Below are positions 49,803 to 58,224 of a DNA stretch of 64,000 nucleotides, in pieces. The notes beneath the pieces were generated by a model that was not told where the DNA came from, made no database searches, and saw only the letters and a list, made by a program, of their open reading frames with translations. This stretch comes from an uncultured Oscillospiraceae bacterium (GTDB lineage: Bacteria > Bacillota_A > Clostridia > Oscillospirales > Acutalibacteraceae): assembly GCA_910587995.1 (NCBI GenBank), contig CAJUNS010000002.1, positions 1 to 64,000 of the forward strand, in the 5' to 3' direction. A program made the translations under genes and the position numbers. Within the stretch, counting starts at the first letter, position 1; every line of letters begins with the position of its first letter.

Positions 49803-52800
49803 GGACATCAAAAAGGTATTGGTCATCGGCTCGGGACCCATTGTCATCGGCCAGGCGGCGGAGTTCGACTACGCCGGCACCCAGGCCTGCCGGGCTCTGC
49901 GGGAGGACGGCATTGAGATTGTGCTGGTAAACTCCAACCCGGCCACCATTATGACAGACCAGGCCATGGCGGACAAAATTTACATTGAGCCCCTGACCCT
50001 CACCACCGTGAAGCGCATCATTGAAAAGGAGAAGCCGGACAGCATTCTCTCCGGCTTTGGCGGGCAGACGGGCCTGACCCTCTCCATGCAGCTGGCCAAG
50101 GAGGGTTTTTTGGAGAAGAACCATGTGCGCCTGCTGGGCGCGGGCCCGGAGACCATTGATAAGGCGGAGGACCGGCAGCTCTTTAAGGACGCCATGGAGC
50201 GCATCGGCCAGCCCTGCGTGCCCAGCAAGGTGGTCACCACCGTGGAGGACGCGGAGGCTTTTGCCGCTGAAATCGGCTACCCGGTTATCATCCGCCCGGC
50301 CTTTACCTTGGGCGGCACCGGCGGCGGCATTGTCAACGGCCCGGAAGAGCTGCGGGAGATTACCGCCAACGGCCTGGCCCTTTCGCCCATTACCCAGGTG
50401 CTGGTGGAAAAGAGCATCGCCGGGTGGAAGGAGATCGAGTTCGAGGTCATGCGGGACGGCGCGGGCAATGCCATTACCATCTGCTCCATGGAGAACCTGG
50501 ACCCCGTGGGCGTGCACACCGGCGACTCCATTGTCATTGCCCCGGCGGTGACTCTGGCGGACAAAGAGTACCAGATGCTGCGCACCGCCGCCTTGGATAT
50601 CGTCAACGAGCTGGGGGTGGAGGGCGGATGCAACTGCCAGTTCGCCCTGCACCCGGACTCCTTCGAGTACGCCGTGATTGAGGTAAACCCCCGGGTGAGC
50701 CGGTCCTCCGCTCTGGCCTCTAAGGCCACGGGCTACCCCATTGCTAAGGTGGCCACCAAAATCGCCATTGGCTACCGGCTGGACGAGATCAAAAACGCAG
50801 TTACCGGGGTGACCTACGCAGCCTTTGAGCCCTCTATCGACTATGTGGCGGTGAAGTTCCCCAAGTGGCCCTTTGACAAGTTCGTGTACGCCAAGCGGGA
50901 CCTGGGCACCCAGATGAAGGCCACCGGCGAGGTGATGAGCATTGCGGACAGCTTTGAGATGGCCCTTTTAAAGGCTGTGCGGGGAGCGGAGATCTCCGCG
51001 GGCTCTGGCGGCGGGCGGCTGGACACCCTGACCCTGCCTAAGTTCCAGGAGGAGGCGGAGGAGAAGCTGCTGCACATTGCGGAGCATGCCACGGACGAGC
51101 GGCTGTTCGCGGTCTATGAGCTTTTGAAGCGGGGCCGCACGGTAGACGAGCTCCACGCGCTCACCATGATCGACCGCTGGTTCCTCTCCAAGCTGCTGAG
51201 CTTCATTGGCTATGAGGACAAGCTGGCCTCCCGCACCCTGACGGAGGAAATTTACACCGAGGGCAAGCGGCTGGGCTACCCGGACGCGGCCATTGCCCGG
51301 ATTTCCGGCCAGGAGATTCCCTGGAAGCGCAAGACCACCTTTAAAATGGTGGACACCTGCGCCGGCGAGTTTGCCGCCCACACCCCCTACTTTTACGCCA
51401 CCTACGACACCGAGGAAAGCGGCGGCGAGGACGAGGCCCTGGACTTCATTGGCCAGAACCGGGAGAAGGAGACCGTGGTGGTGCTGGGCTCTGGGCCCAT
51501 CCGCATTGGCCAGGGCATTGAGTTCGATTACGCCAGCGTCCACTGCGTCATGGCACTGCAAAAGCTGGGCTATGAGGTGGTGATCATCAACAACAACCCG
51601 GAGACCGTCTCCACGGACTTTGACACGGCCAACCGGCTCTATTTTGAGCCTCTGTCTCCCGAAGACGTGCTGGACGTGCTGGCCATTGAAAAGCCCATTG
51701 GGGTGGTGGTGGCCTTTGGCGGGCAGACCGCCATCAAGCTGACCAAGACCCTCTCGGACAACAACATCCGCATTTTGGGCTCTTCCGCCGACACCATTGA
51801 CATGGCCGAGGACCGGGAGCGCTTTGACGAGCTGCTGGAACGCTCGGGCATTAAGCGGCCCAGGGGCTCCACGGTGACGGCCGCCCAAGAGGCTCTGGAC
51901 GCGGCGGAGCGGCTGGGCTATCCGGTGCTCATGCGCCCCTCCTATGTGCTGGGCGGACAGAACATGATCATCGCCACCTGCCGGGAGGACATTCAGGAGT
52001 ATATGGACATTATCCTGGACACCCGCCAGGACAACCCGGTGCTTATTGACAAGTACCTCTCCGGCACGGAGATTGAGGTGGACGCCATCTGCGATGGGGA
52101 TGAGATTCTGATTCCCGGCATTATGGAGCATGTGGAGCGCACGGGCATCCACTCCGGCGACAGCATCGCCGTGTACCCGGCCTCGGGCATTGACGACGAC
52201 ATGAGCGCCAAAATTGTGGCCACCACCGAAACCCTCTGCCGGGAGCTCCATGGCATTGGGCTTATCAACCTGCAATATATTATTATGGACCGGGAAATTT
52301 ACGTCATTGAGGTAAACCCCCGGGCCAGCCGGACCGTGCCTTACATCAGCAAGGTCACCGGCGTGCCCATGTGCGACCTGGCCACCAAGGTCAGCCTGGG
52401 CTATAAGCTGCGGGACCTGGGCTTTGGAACCGGGCTCTACAAGCCCTCGCCCTACACGGCGGTGAAGGTGCCGGTGTTCTCTTTCGAGAAGCTGGCGGAC
52501 GTGGACACCCACCTGGGGCCGGAGATGAAATCCACCGGCGAGGTGCTGGGCATTGGCAACAGCCTGGAAGAGGCTTTGTACAAGGGGCTCATTGCCTCGG
52601 GCCACCAGATGAAGAAAAGCGGCGGGGTGTTCATCACCGTGCGGGACCAGGACAAGCCGGAAATTGCCGAGGTGGCCAAAAAGTTTGACCGGCTGGGCTT
52701 TAAGCTCTATGCCACCGGCGGCACGGCGCTGCTGCTCTTTAAGGCGGGGCTCAATGTGAATGTGGTGGATAAAATCCATGAGAACCCCAGCCGCAATACC

Positions 52801-53892
52801 GTCACCCTGCTGGAAAGCGGGCACATCAACTATGTTATCTCCACCTCGGCCAAGGGCCGCAACCCGGCCCGGGACAGCGTGAAGATCCGCCGCAAGGCCA
52901 GCCTTTTGGGAATTCCGTGCCTGACGGCCATCGACACGGCCAACGCTTTGGCGGACTCTTTGATGAGCCGCTTTACCCCGGAGAATACGGAGATTGTGGA
53001 CATTAACAATCTGAAGGCGAAAAAGCAGAAAATCTCCTTCACCAAAATGTCTGCCTGCAAAAATGATTATATTTACATCAACTGTTTCGACCCGGCCAAT
53101 GTGTTCCCCTCCCCGGAGTTTTTGTCCATCTATCTTTCGGACCGGCACAACGGCGTGGGCGGCGATGGAGTAATCCTGATCGCGCCCTCGGAGGTGGCGG
53201 ACGCCCAGATGATCATGTACAATCTGGATGGCAGCGAGGGCATGATGTGCGGCAACGGCATCCGCTGTGTGGCCAAGTACCTGTTTGACAACGGCATCGC
53301 CCAGGGGACCCAGGCGGGCCAGGGGCGGCATGTGCTGCGCATCGAGACCAAAAGCGGCGTAAAGGAGTGCACGGTGATTACCAAAAACGGCCTGGCCTCT
53401 CATGTGACCGTGGACATGGGCCGGGTGGAGCTGGCCCCGGAGAAGGTGCCGGTAAAGCTGGAGGGAGAGATAGTGGCGGCACGCACCGTGGAGGTGGCTG
53501 GAGGCAGCTATGAGATCACCTGCTGCTCCATGGGCAACCCCCATGTGACGGTGTTTGTACCCTCGGTGGACAAGGTGGATGTGGAGGCTCTGGGCCCCCG
53601 GTTTGAGCGGGACCCGCTGTTCCCGGAACGGGTAAACGTGGGCTTTGTGGAGGTGATTGACCACAAGACCCTAAAGGCCCGCATCTGGGAGCGGGGCAGC
53701 GGCGAGACCATGGCCTGCGGCACCGGCACCTGCGCGGCGGTGGTGGCGGCAACCCTGAACGGCTACTGCCAGAAGGGCCAGGACATCCGGGTGATTCTCA
53801 AAGGCGGCGAGCTGACCATCCGCTATACGGATGAGGGCGTGCTGATGACTGGAGAGGCGAAAAAGGTCTTCGATGGCGTGGTGGAAGTATAA
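49789..53892 (+). CDS. carB: CarB fused to a diaminopimelate epimerase (DapF) domain
   Basis: One uninterrupted frame of 1367 residues. Residues 1 to about 1078 are a complete carbamoyl-phosphate synthase large subunit: two ATP-grasp halves (VLVIGSGPIVIGQAAEFDYAGTQACRALRE near 11 and VVVLGSGPIRIGQGIEFDYASVHCVMALQKLGYEVV near 565) and a C-terminal MGS-like regulatory domain. Residues ~1080-1367 are a full DapF: both catalytic cysteines are present, Cys1154 in GMMCGNGIRC and Cys1310 in MACGTGTCA. The epimerase start motif, KMHGCGNDY in the free-standing copy at 54931, here reads KMSACKNDY. No stop codon or internal ribosome site lies at the junction (about 53020-53050). GGGAGG precedes the ATG. 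Confidence 0.93.
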   Translation: MPLNKDIKKVLVIGSGPIVIGQAAEFDYAGTQACRALREDGIEIVLVNSNPATIMTDQAMADKIYIEPLTLTTVKRIIEKEKPDSILSGFGGQTGLTLSMQLAKEGFLEKNHVRLLGAGPETIDKAEDRQLFKDAMERIGQPCVPSKVVTTVEDAEAFAAEIGYPVIIRPAFTLGGTGGGIVNGPEELREITANGLALSPITQVLVEKSIAGWKEIEFEVMRDGAGNAITICSMENLDPVGVHTGDSIVIAPAVTLADKEYQMLRTAALDIVNELGVEGGCNCQFALHPDSFEYAVIEVNPRVSRSSALASKATGYPIAKVATKIAIGYRLDEIKNAVTGVTYAAFEPSIDYVAVKFPKWPFDKFVYAKRDLGTQMKATGEVMSIADSFEMALLKAVRGAEISAGSGGGRLDTLTLPKFQEEAEEKLLHIAEHATDERLFAVYELLKRGRTVDELHALTMIDRWFLSKLLSFIGYEDKLASRTLTEEIYTEGKRLGYPDAAIARISGQEIPWKRKTTFKMVDTCAGEFAAHTPYFYATYDTEESGGEDEALDFIGQNREKETVVVLGSGPIRIGQGIEFDYASVHCVMALQKLGYEVVIINNNPETVSTDFDTANRLYFEPLSPEDVLDVLAIEKPIGVVVAFGGQTAIKLTKTLSDNNIRILGSSADTIDMAEDRERFDELLERSGIKRPRGSTVTAAQEALDAAERLGYPVLMRPSYVLGGQNMIIATCREDIQEYMDIILDTRQDNPVLIDKYLSGTEIEVDAICDGDEILIPGIMEHVERTGIHSGDSIAVYPASGIDDDMSAKIVATTETLCRELHGIGLINLQYIIMDREIYVIEVNPRASRTVPYISKVTGVPMCDLATKVSLGYKLRDLGFGTGLYKPSPYTAVKVPVFSFEKLADVDTHLGPEMKSTGEVLGIGNSLEEALYKGLIASGHQMKKSGGVFITVRDQDKPEIAEVAKKFDRLGFKLYATGGTALLLFKAGLNVNVVDKIHENPSRNTVTLLESGHINYVISTSAKGRNPARDSVKIRRKASLLGIPCLTAIDTANALADSLMSRFTPENTEIVDINNLKAKKQKISFTKMSACKNDYIYINCFDPANVFPSPEFLSIYLSDRHNGVGGDGVILIAPSEVADAQMIMYNLDGSEGMMCGNGIRCVAKYLFDNGIAQGTQAGQGRHVLRIETKSGVKECTVITKNGLASHVTVDMGRVELAPEKVPVKLEGEIVAARTVEVAGGSYEITCCSMGNPHVTVFVPSVDKVDVEALGPRFERDPLFPERVNVGFVEVIDHKTLKARIWERGSGETMACGTGTCAAVVAATLNGYCQKGQDIRVILKGGELTIRYTDEGVLMTGEAKKVFDGVVEV

Positions 53893-53934
53893 GCTGGAAA
53901 CCGGAGCGCCGGAGGTCCATACTGGGAGGCAGGC

Positions 53935-54405
53935 ATGAAGCTTTTATTTAAACAACGTTTTTTCTCGTGGCTGGACAGCTACGATGTGTACTATGAGGAC
54001 GGTTCCACCGCCTACACGGTGCAGGGTCAGCTGGCCTGGGGGCACTGCCTAAAGATTTTTGACCCCCAGGGCTATGAGCTGGGCACGGTGAAGGAGCGGG
54101 TGCTGACCTGGATGCCTAAGTTTGAGCTCTATGTAGGTGGGGCCTATGCTGGGTGCATCAGCAAGGAGTTTACCTTCTTCCAACCGCGCTACAACATTGA
54201 GTGCAACGGCTGGCAGGTACAGGGAGACATGTGGGAGTGGAACTACAGCGTCTGCGGCCCGGCGGGAGACCTGGTGGCCGTGGTGAGCAAGGAGATCTGG
54301 AACTGGACGGACACCTATGTGATTGATGTGGCCCAGCCTCAGGACGCCCTGATGGCGCTGATGTTCGTGCTGGCCATTGACGCGGAGAAGTGCTCTCGGG
54401 ATTAG
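53935..54405 (+). CDS. LURP-one-related / YxjI-type protein
   Basis: This 156-residue protein resembles the LOR/YxjI family with a Tubby-like beta-barrel: KLLFKQRFFSWLDSYDVYYEDGSTAYTVQGQLAWGHCLKIFDPQGYELGTVKERVLTWMPKFELYVGG. It is rich in aromatic residues and strands, with no signal peptide. Tubby-like folds bind lipids in eukaryotes; the bacterial role is unknown. It lies 42 bp after the carB-dapF frame, with GGGAGGCAGGC before the ATG, and ahead of a family A repeat. Confidence 0.75.
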   Translation: MKLLFKQRFFSWLDSYDVYYEDGSTAYTVQGQLAWGHCLKIFDPQGYELGTVKERVLTWMPKFELYVGGAYAGCISKEFTFFQPRYNIECNGWQVQGDMWEWNYSVCGPAGDLVAVVSKEIWNWTDTYVIDVAQPQDALMALMFVLAIDAEKCSRD

Positions 54406-54414
54406 CGCCCAACC

Positions 54415-54499
54415 CCGCAAGGGAGTGTCCGTTTCAGAGAGCTTTTCCTGTTCTCCCGCCCGCAGGGCAGGGGAACACAGATGACTATCTCTGTGATTG
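54415..54499 (+). repeat. Palindromic intergenic repeat, family A, copy 3
   Basis: The same order of blocks as at 2634-2716 (GGGAGTGTCCGTTTC, hairpin, GAACACAGATGACTATCTCTG), but the hairpin is imperfect (stem around 54447-54480). It lies directly after the LURP-one-like gene. Confidence 0.85.
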
Positions 54500-54525
54500 G
54501 GACACACCCACCCCGCAAGTCCGGC

Positions 54526-54554
54526 TTGCTAGATAAGGAGAAATGTGGTATACT
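54526..54554 (+). promoter_or_regulatory. SigA-type promoter for the downstream dapF section
   Basis: TTGCTA (54526-54531), a 17-bp spacer and TATACT (54549-54554). The leader of about 105 nt to the small membrane gene is AT-rich from 54596 on and shows no other recognised element. Confidence 0.75.
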
Positions 54555-54666
54555 GGAGCGTGGGAGGGGTCTGTCCCCTCCCTTGCCGGTTTTTGTCACA
54601 ATATAGCTTCTATATTATATTAACATATTTCTCTATGTATCAAGACCAAGGAAGCGAGGTGAAGGG

Positions 54667-54903
54667 ATGAACGGGAACACCATACTGGTCCTGACCCTGT
54701 GGGCGCTGGTGCTGGCGGCGGGCGTAGCCTTTGCCATCAAACCCCTGTGGATGTGGGTTTTTACCGAAAGCTGGAAGCCCGGCAGCGAGGATGGCCCCAC
54801 CAAGGAATACCTGCGGTTTGCCCGGACCTTCGGGATCATTTTGGCGGTCATCGGCGGGGCCATGCTGGCCTTGACCTTGACAGCGGTTTTAGCAGGGACT
54901 TGA
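54667..54903 (+). CDS. Small two-helix membrane protein (DUF6199-like)
   Basis: The 78-residue protein has two hydrophobic segments (about 5-24 and 56-76) separated by a short loop with the pattern WKPGSEDGPTKEYLRFARTFGII. This resembles the small DUF6199-type membrane family of Firmicutes; that match is from memory and not certain. GCGAGGTGAAGGG precedes the ATG. It lies 27 bp before dapF and is likely cotranscribed with it. Function unknown. Confidence 0.65.
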   Translation: MNGNTILVLTLWALVLAAGVAFAIKPLWMWVFTESWKPGSEDGPTKEYLRFARTFGIILAVIGGAMLALTLTAVLAGT

Positions 54904-54930
54904 ATTACCACCCAAATGGAGGAAAAGGCT

Positions 54931-55764
54931 TTGAAATTTACCAAGATGCACGGCTGCGGCAATGATTATATTTACATCAACTGCTTTGAAGAGGCGGTAG
55001 AGGACCCGGCGGCTCTGGCTGTCCGGCTTTCGGACCGGCACAAGGGTATTGGCGGCGACGGCGTCATCCTCATCTGCCCCTCGGATGTGGCGGACGGCAA
55101 AATGCGCATTTTTAACATGGACGGCAGCGAGGGCATGATGTGCGGCAATGGCGTCCGCTGTGTGGCCAAGTTCCTCTATGACCACGGCATCTGCCGGAAA
55201 ACCGGGATGGCGGTGGAGAGCAAAAGCGGCGTAAAGCATTGCCGCGTTGTGGAGGAGGGCGGCAAGGCCGCGGCCGTTTCGGTAGATATGGGCCCCGCGG
55301 AGCTGGACCCAGAGAAAATCCCGGTCAAGCTGGATGGCGGGCCGGTGATTGGCCGGACGGTGGAAATCGCCGGGGGAACGCACGCCATTACCTGCGTGTC
55401 CATGGGCAACCCCCACTGCGTGGTGTTTGGCGGGGACCCCATGGCGCTGGACCTGGAGGCCGTTGGGCCCAAGTTTGAATGGGACCCCCTGTTTCCGGAG
55501 CGGGTGAACACAGAGTTTGTGGAGGTCCTTGACAGCCGCACCTTGAGCATGCGGGTGTGGGAGCGGGGCAGCGGCGAGACCATGGCCTGCGGCACCGGCG
55601 CCTGCGCGGCGGCGGTGGCGGCGGTGGAAAACGGCTTCTGCCCCATGGGGGAGGACATTACCGTAAAGCTGCGGGGCGGGGATTTAGTCATCCATTACAC
55701 CAAAGAGCGGGTGACGATGACCGGCGAGGCGGTAGAGGTGTTTGAGGGCAAGATAGAGGTATAA
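54931..55764 (+). CDS. dapF: Diaminopimelate epimerase DapF (free-standing)
   Basis: Interconverts LL- and meso-diaminopimelate for lysine and peptidoglycan. The 277 residues match the normal family length. The N-terminal motif KFTKMHGCGNDY is intact and both catalytic cysteines are present (GSEGMMCGNGVRC and TMACGTGACA). The TTG at 54931 was chosen over ATG at 54916 because GGAGG at 54918-54922 gives a good ribosome site and the protein then begins exactly at the family start. It is similar throughout to the DapF domain fused to CarB, suggesting a duplication. pyrG follows 30 bp later. Confidence 0.93.
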   Translation: MKFTKMHGCGNDYIYINCFEEAVEDPAALAVRLSDRHKGIGGDGVILICPSDVADGKMRIFNMDGSEGMMCGNGVRCVAKFLYDHGICRKTGMAVESKSGVKHCRVVEEGGKAAAVSVDMGPAELDPEKIPVKLDGGPVIGRTVEIAGGTHAITCVSMGNPHCVVFGGDPMALDLEAVGPKFEWDPLFPERVNTEFVEVLDSRTLSMRVWERGSGETMACGTGACAAAVAAVENGFCPMGEDITVKLRGGDLVIHYTKERVTMTGEAVEVFEGKIEV

Positions 55765-55794
55765 CCCCATTAAAATGAGAGGGAGAGAGTGAAT

Positions 55795-57408
55795 ATGGCA
55801 AAGTATATTTTTGTGACCGGCGGCGTGGTTTCGGGCCTTGGCAAGGGCATTACGGCGGCTTCTTTGGGGCGGCTTTTAAAATCCCGGGGCCTAAAGGTGG
55901 CGGCGCAGAAGCTGGACCCCTACATCAACGTGGACCCAGGCACCATGAGCCCCTACCAGCACGGGGAGGTCTACGTCACGGAGGACGGCCTGGAGACGGA
56001 CCTGGACCTGGGCCACTATGAGCGGTTCATCGATGAGGACCTGAATAAGTTCTCCAACCTGACCACCGGCAAGGTCTACTGGAACGTGCTGAATAAGGAG
56101 CGCCGGGGCGAATATCTGGGAGAGACCATCCAGGTCATTCCCCACATTACCAGTGAAATCAAGAGCTTTATCTACAGCGTGGGCAGCAAATCCAACGCGG
56201 ATATTGTCATTACGGAGATTGGCGGCACGGCGGGCGACATTGAGAGCCAGCCCTTCTTGGAGGCCATCCGCCAGGTGAGCCAGGAGGTAGGGCCCGGGAA
56301 CTCCCTGTTCATCCATGTTACACTGGTGCCGTATCTGAACAGCTCCGGGGAACACAAGTCCAAGCCCACCCAGCACTCGGTGAAGGAGCTGCAGGGCATG
56401 GGCATTAAGCCCAACATCATCGTCCTGCGCACGGACGTGCCCATCGACGACCCCAGCATCTTCCAGAAAATCGCCCTGTTCTGCAACGTGCGGCCGGACT
56501 GCGTCATTGAGAACCTGACCATCCCGGTGCTGTACGAGGCCCCCATTATGCTGGAGAAAAGCCACTTTTCCGACATTGTCTGCCGGGAGCTGGCTCTGGA
56601 GACCAAGGAGCCGGACATGTCCGAGTGGCTGGAAATGGTGGACAAGATCCGGGGCCGGAAGCGGAATGTGCGCATTGCCCTGGTGGGCAAATATGTGAAG
56701 CTGCACGACGCCTATCTCTCTGTTATGGAGGCCCTGCGCCACGCGGGCTATGACCACAGCGCCAAGGTGGACATTGACTGGGTGGACTCGGAAACCCTGG
56801 ACGAGGAAAACGTCGGCACCCGGCTGGGAGACTGCCACGGGATCATCATTCCCGGAGGCTTTGGAAGCCGGGGCATTGAAGGCATGATTTTGGCGGCCCG
56901 CTTTGCCCGGGAAAAGGACATCCCCTACCTGGGCATCTGCCTGGGCATGCAGGTGGCGGTGATTGAGTTCTGCCGGAACGTCTGCGGCGTTGCGGACGCC
57001 AACTCTGGGGAGTTTAACGAGTACGGGCTCAATAAGGTCATCGACTTTATGCCCGACCAGAACAAGGACATCAACAAGGGCGGCACCCTGCGCCTGGGCA
57101 GCTATCCCTGCCAGATTGTTCCCGGCACCAAAATGGCGGAGTGCTATGGAAAAGAGCAGATTGACGAGCGGCACCGGCACAGGTATGAGTTTAACAACGA
57201 CTACCGGGAGACCGTGGAGCAGAGCGGTATGAAAATCAGCGGCACCAGCCCGGACGGGCGTTTGGTGGAGGCGGTGGAGCTGCCGGAGAAGCGCTTTTTT
57301 GTGGCGGGCCAGTTCCACCCGGAGTTTAAGTCCAGGCCCAACCGGGCCCACCCGCTCTTTAAGGGCTTCATCGGCGCGGCAGTGGACTATGCCGGGGAAA
57401 AGGCTTGA
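55795..57408 (+). CDS. pyrG: CTP synthase PyrG
   Basis: Converts UTP to CTP using glutamine. The 537 residues comprise the synthetase domain (YIFVTGGVVSGLGKGITAASLGRLLKSRGLKVAAQKLDPYINVDPGTMSPYQHGEVYVTEDG) and a C-terminal glutamine amidotransferase domain with nucleophile Cys in YLGICLGMQ and His in QFHPEFKSRP. The ATG at 55795 has GGGAGAGAG upstream; a GTG at 55789 is less likely. Its TGA stop lies inside the -35 box of the next gene's promoter. Confidence 0.97.
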   Translation: MAKYIFVTGGVVSGLGKGITAASLGRLLKSRGLKVAAQKLDPYINVDPGTMSPYQHGEVYVTEDGLETDLDLGHYERFIDEDLNKFSNLTTGKVYWNVLNKERRGEYLGETIQVIPHITSEIKSFIYSVGSKSNADIVITEIGGTAGDIESQPFLEAIRQVSQEVGPGNSLFIHVTLVPYLNSSGEHKSKPTQHSVKELQGMGIKPNIIVLRTDVPIDDPSIFQKIALFCNVRPDCVIENLTIPVLYEAPIMLEKSHFSDIVCRELALETKEPDMSEWLEMVDKIRGRKRNVRIALVGKYVKLHDAYLSVMEALRHAGYDHSAKVDIDWVDSETLDEENVGTRLGDCHGIIIPGGFGSRGIEGMILAARFAREKDIPYLGICLGMQVAVIEFCRNVCGVADANSGEFNEYGLNKVIDFMPDQNKDINKGGTLRLGSYPCQIVPGTKMAECYGKEQIDERHRHRYEFNNDYRETVEQSGMKISGTSPDGRLVEAVELPEKRFFVAGQFHPEFKSRPNRAHPLFKGFIGAAVDYAGEKA

Positions 57409-57433
57409 CAAATGCCGCCCCTTCCGGTATACT
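57405..57433 (+). promoter_or_regulatory. SigA promoter overlapping the pyrG stop codon
   Basis: TTGACA (57405-57410), a 17-bp spacer and TATACT (57428-57433). The TGA of pyrG (57406-57408) is part of the -35 hexamer. It serves the grpB-like gene. Confidence 0.88.
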
Positions 57434-57470
57434 GTTACGATTTAGCTACTCTATATCAGGAGGTACCATC

Positions 57471-58004
57471 ATGACAGGATTAAAGCGCGGAACCGTGAGC
57501 CTCAGCCCCCATGACCCCGCGTGGGCAGATTGGGCCCAGGAGACAATACGGGTGCTGTGGGGCGTTTTTGGAGATACAGCCGAGGACATCCAGCACATCG
57601 GCAGCACGGCCATTCAGGGCATAGAGGCAAAGCCCATTCTTGACATTGCGGTGGGCGTAAACAGCATGGAGGGCCTGCCCCTGGAACGGTTGCTGGAAAA
57701 GGGCTTTCAGGAGCGGTATAACCGGTTTTCCAGCAACCTGCTCTACGTGTTGGAGACGGAGGATAAGATACGCACCCATCAGGTGCATATTCTGCCCTAT
57801 GACAGCCTGCAATGGCACAACTATGTGGATTTTCGCGATTATATGAATGCCTTTCCGGAAAAAGCGGCCGGATATGAGGCCCTAAAGCGGCGGCTGGCGG
57901 CGGAGTGCAACAATGTGCAGACCGCTTACACCGACGGAAAGCACGACTATATGGAGGAAACCCTAAAAAGAGCCAGAGAGTATGCCAAACACAGTAAGCA
58001 GTAG
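57471..58004 (+). CDS. GrpB/UPF0157 family protein
   Basis: The 177-residue protein belongs to the GrpB (UPF0157) family, a nucleotidyltransferase-like fold. The core IQHIGSTAIQGIEAKPILDIAVGV (about 40-63) carries the GS-T and D-I residues, and HQVHILPYDSLQWHNYVDFRDYM is also typical. AGGAGGTACCATC precedes the ATG. Its substrate is unknown. It has its own promoter and ends before a repeat-containing gap. Confidence 0.88.
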   Translation: MTGLKRGTVSLSPHDPAWADWAQETIRVLWGVFGDTAEDIQHIGSTAIQGIEAKPILDIAVGVNSMEGLPLERLLEKGFQERYNRFSSNLLYVLETEDKIRTHQVHILPYDSLQWHNYVDFRDYMNAFPEKAAGYEALKRRLAAECNNVQTAYTDGKHDYMEETLKRAREYAKHSKQ

Positions 58005-58224
58005 GGGTGCTTGGGCCGGGACTTATGACGTTGGCTTCGCGAAGCCGTCCCGAAGTGGGCATGACTTCGCGAAGCGAAGGTCGAAGCCCCTTGACCGCGT
58101 ATGTTCCTACTATCCCCCAAAAAGTCGTAATAATAAAACAGTAAAAGTTTTGTCCACTTTTTCAAAAGTGGCGGTTGGTAAGGCGGAGCCTTACGACCTT
58201 AAAAAGCCCGAAAGGATGATACCA
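58005..58224 (+). other. Intergenic gap with palindromes and family C repeat
   Basis: Holds two CTTCGCGAAG palindromes (near 58033 and 58065) and the second family C repeat copy (58141-58172, matching the reverse complement of 42661-42692). No clear promoter for dapL was seen apart from a TTGACC at about 58091 without a matching -10. Confidence 0.65.

Noticed and set aside
53020..53060. Separate start codon for the second epimerase inside the carB frame
   Set aside because: An in-frame ATG exists at 53047, but there is no ribosome site before it, and starting there would remove the first strand of the fold.
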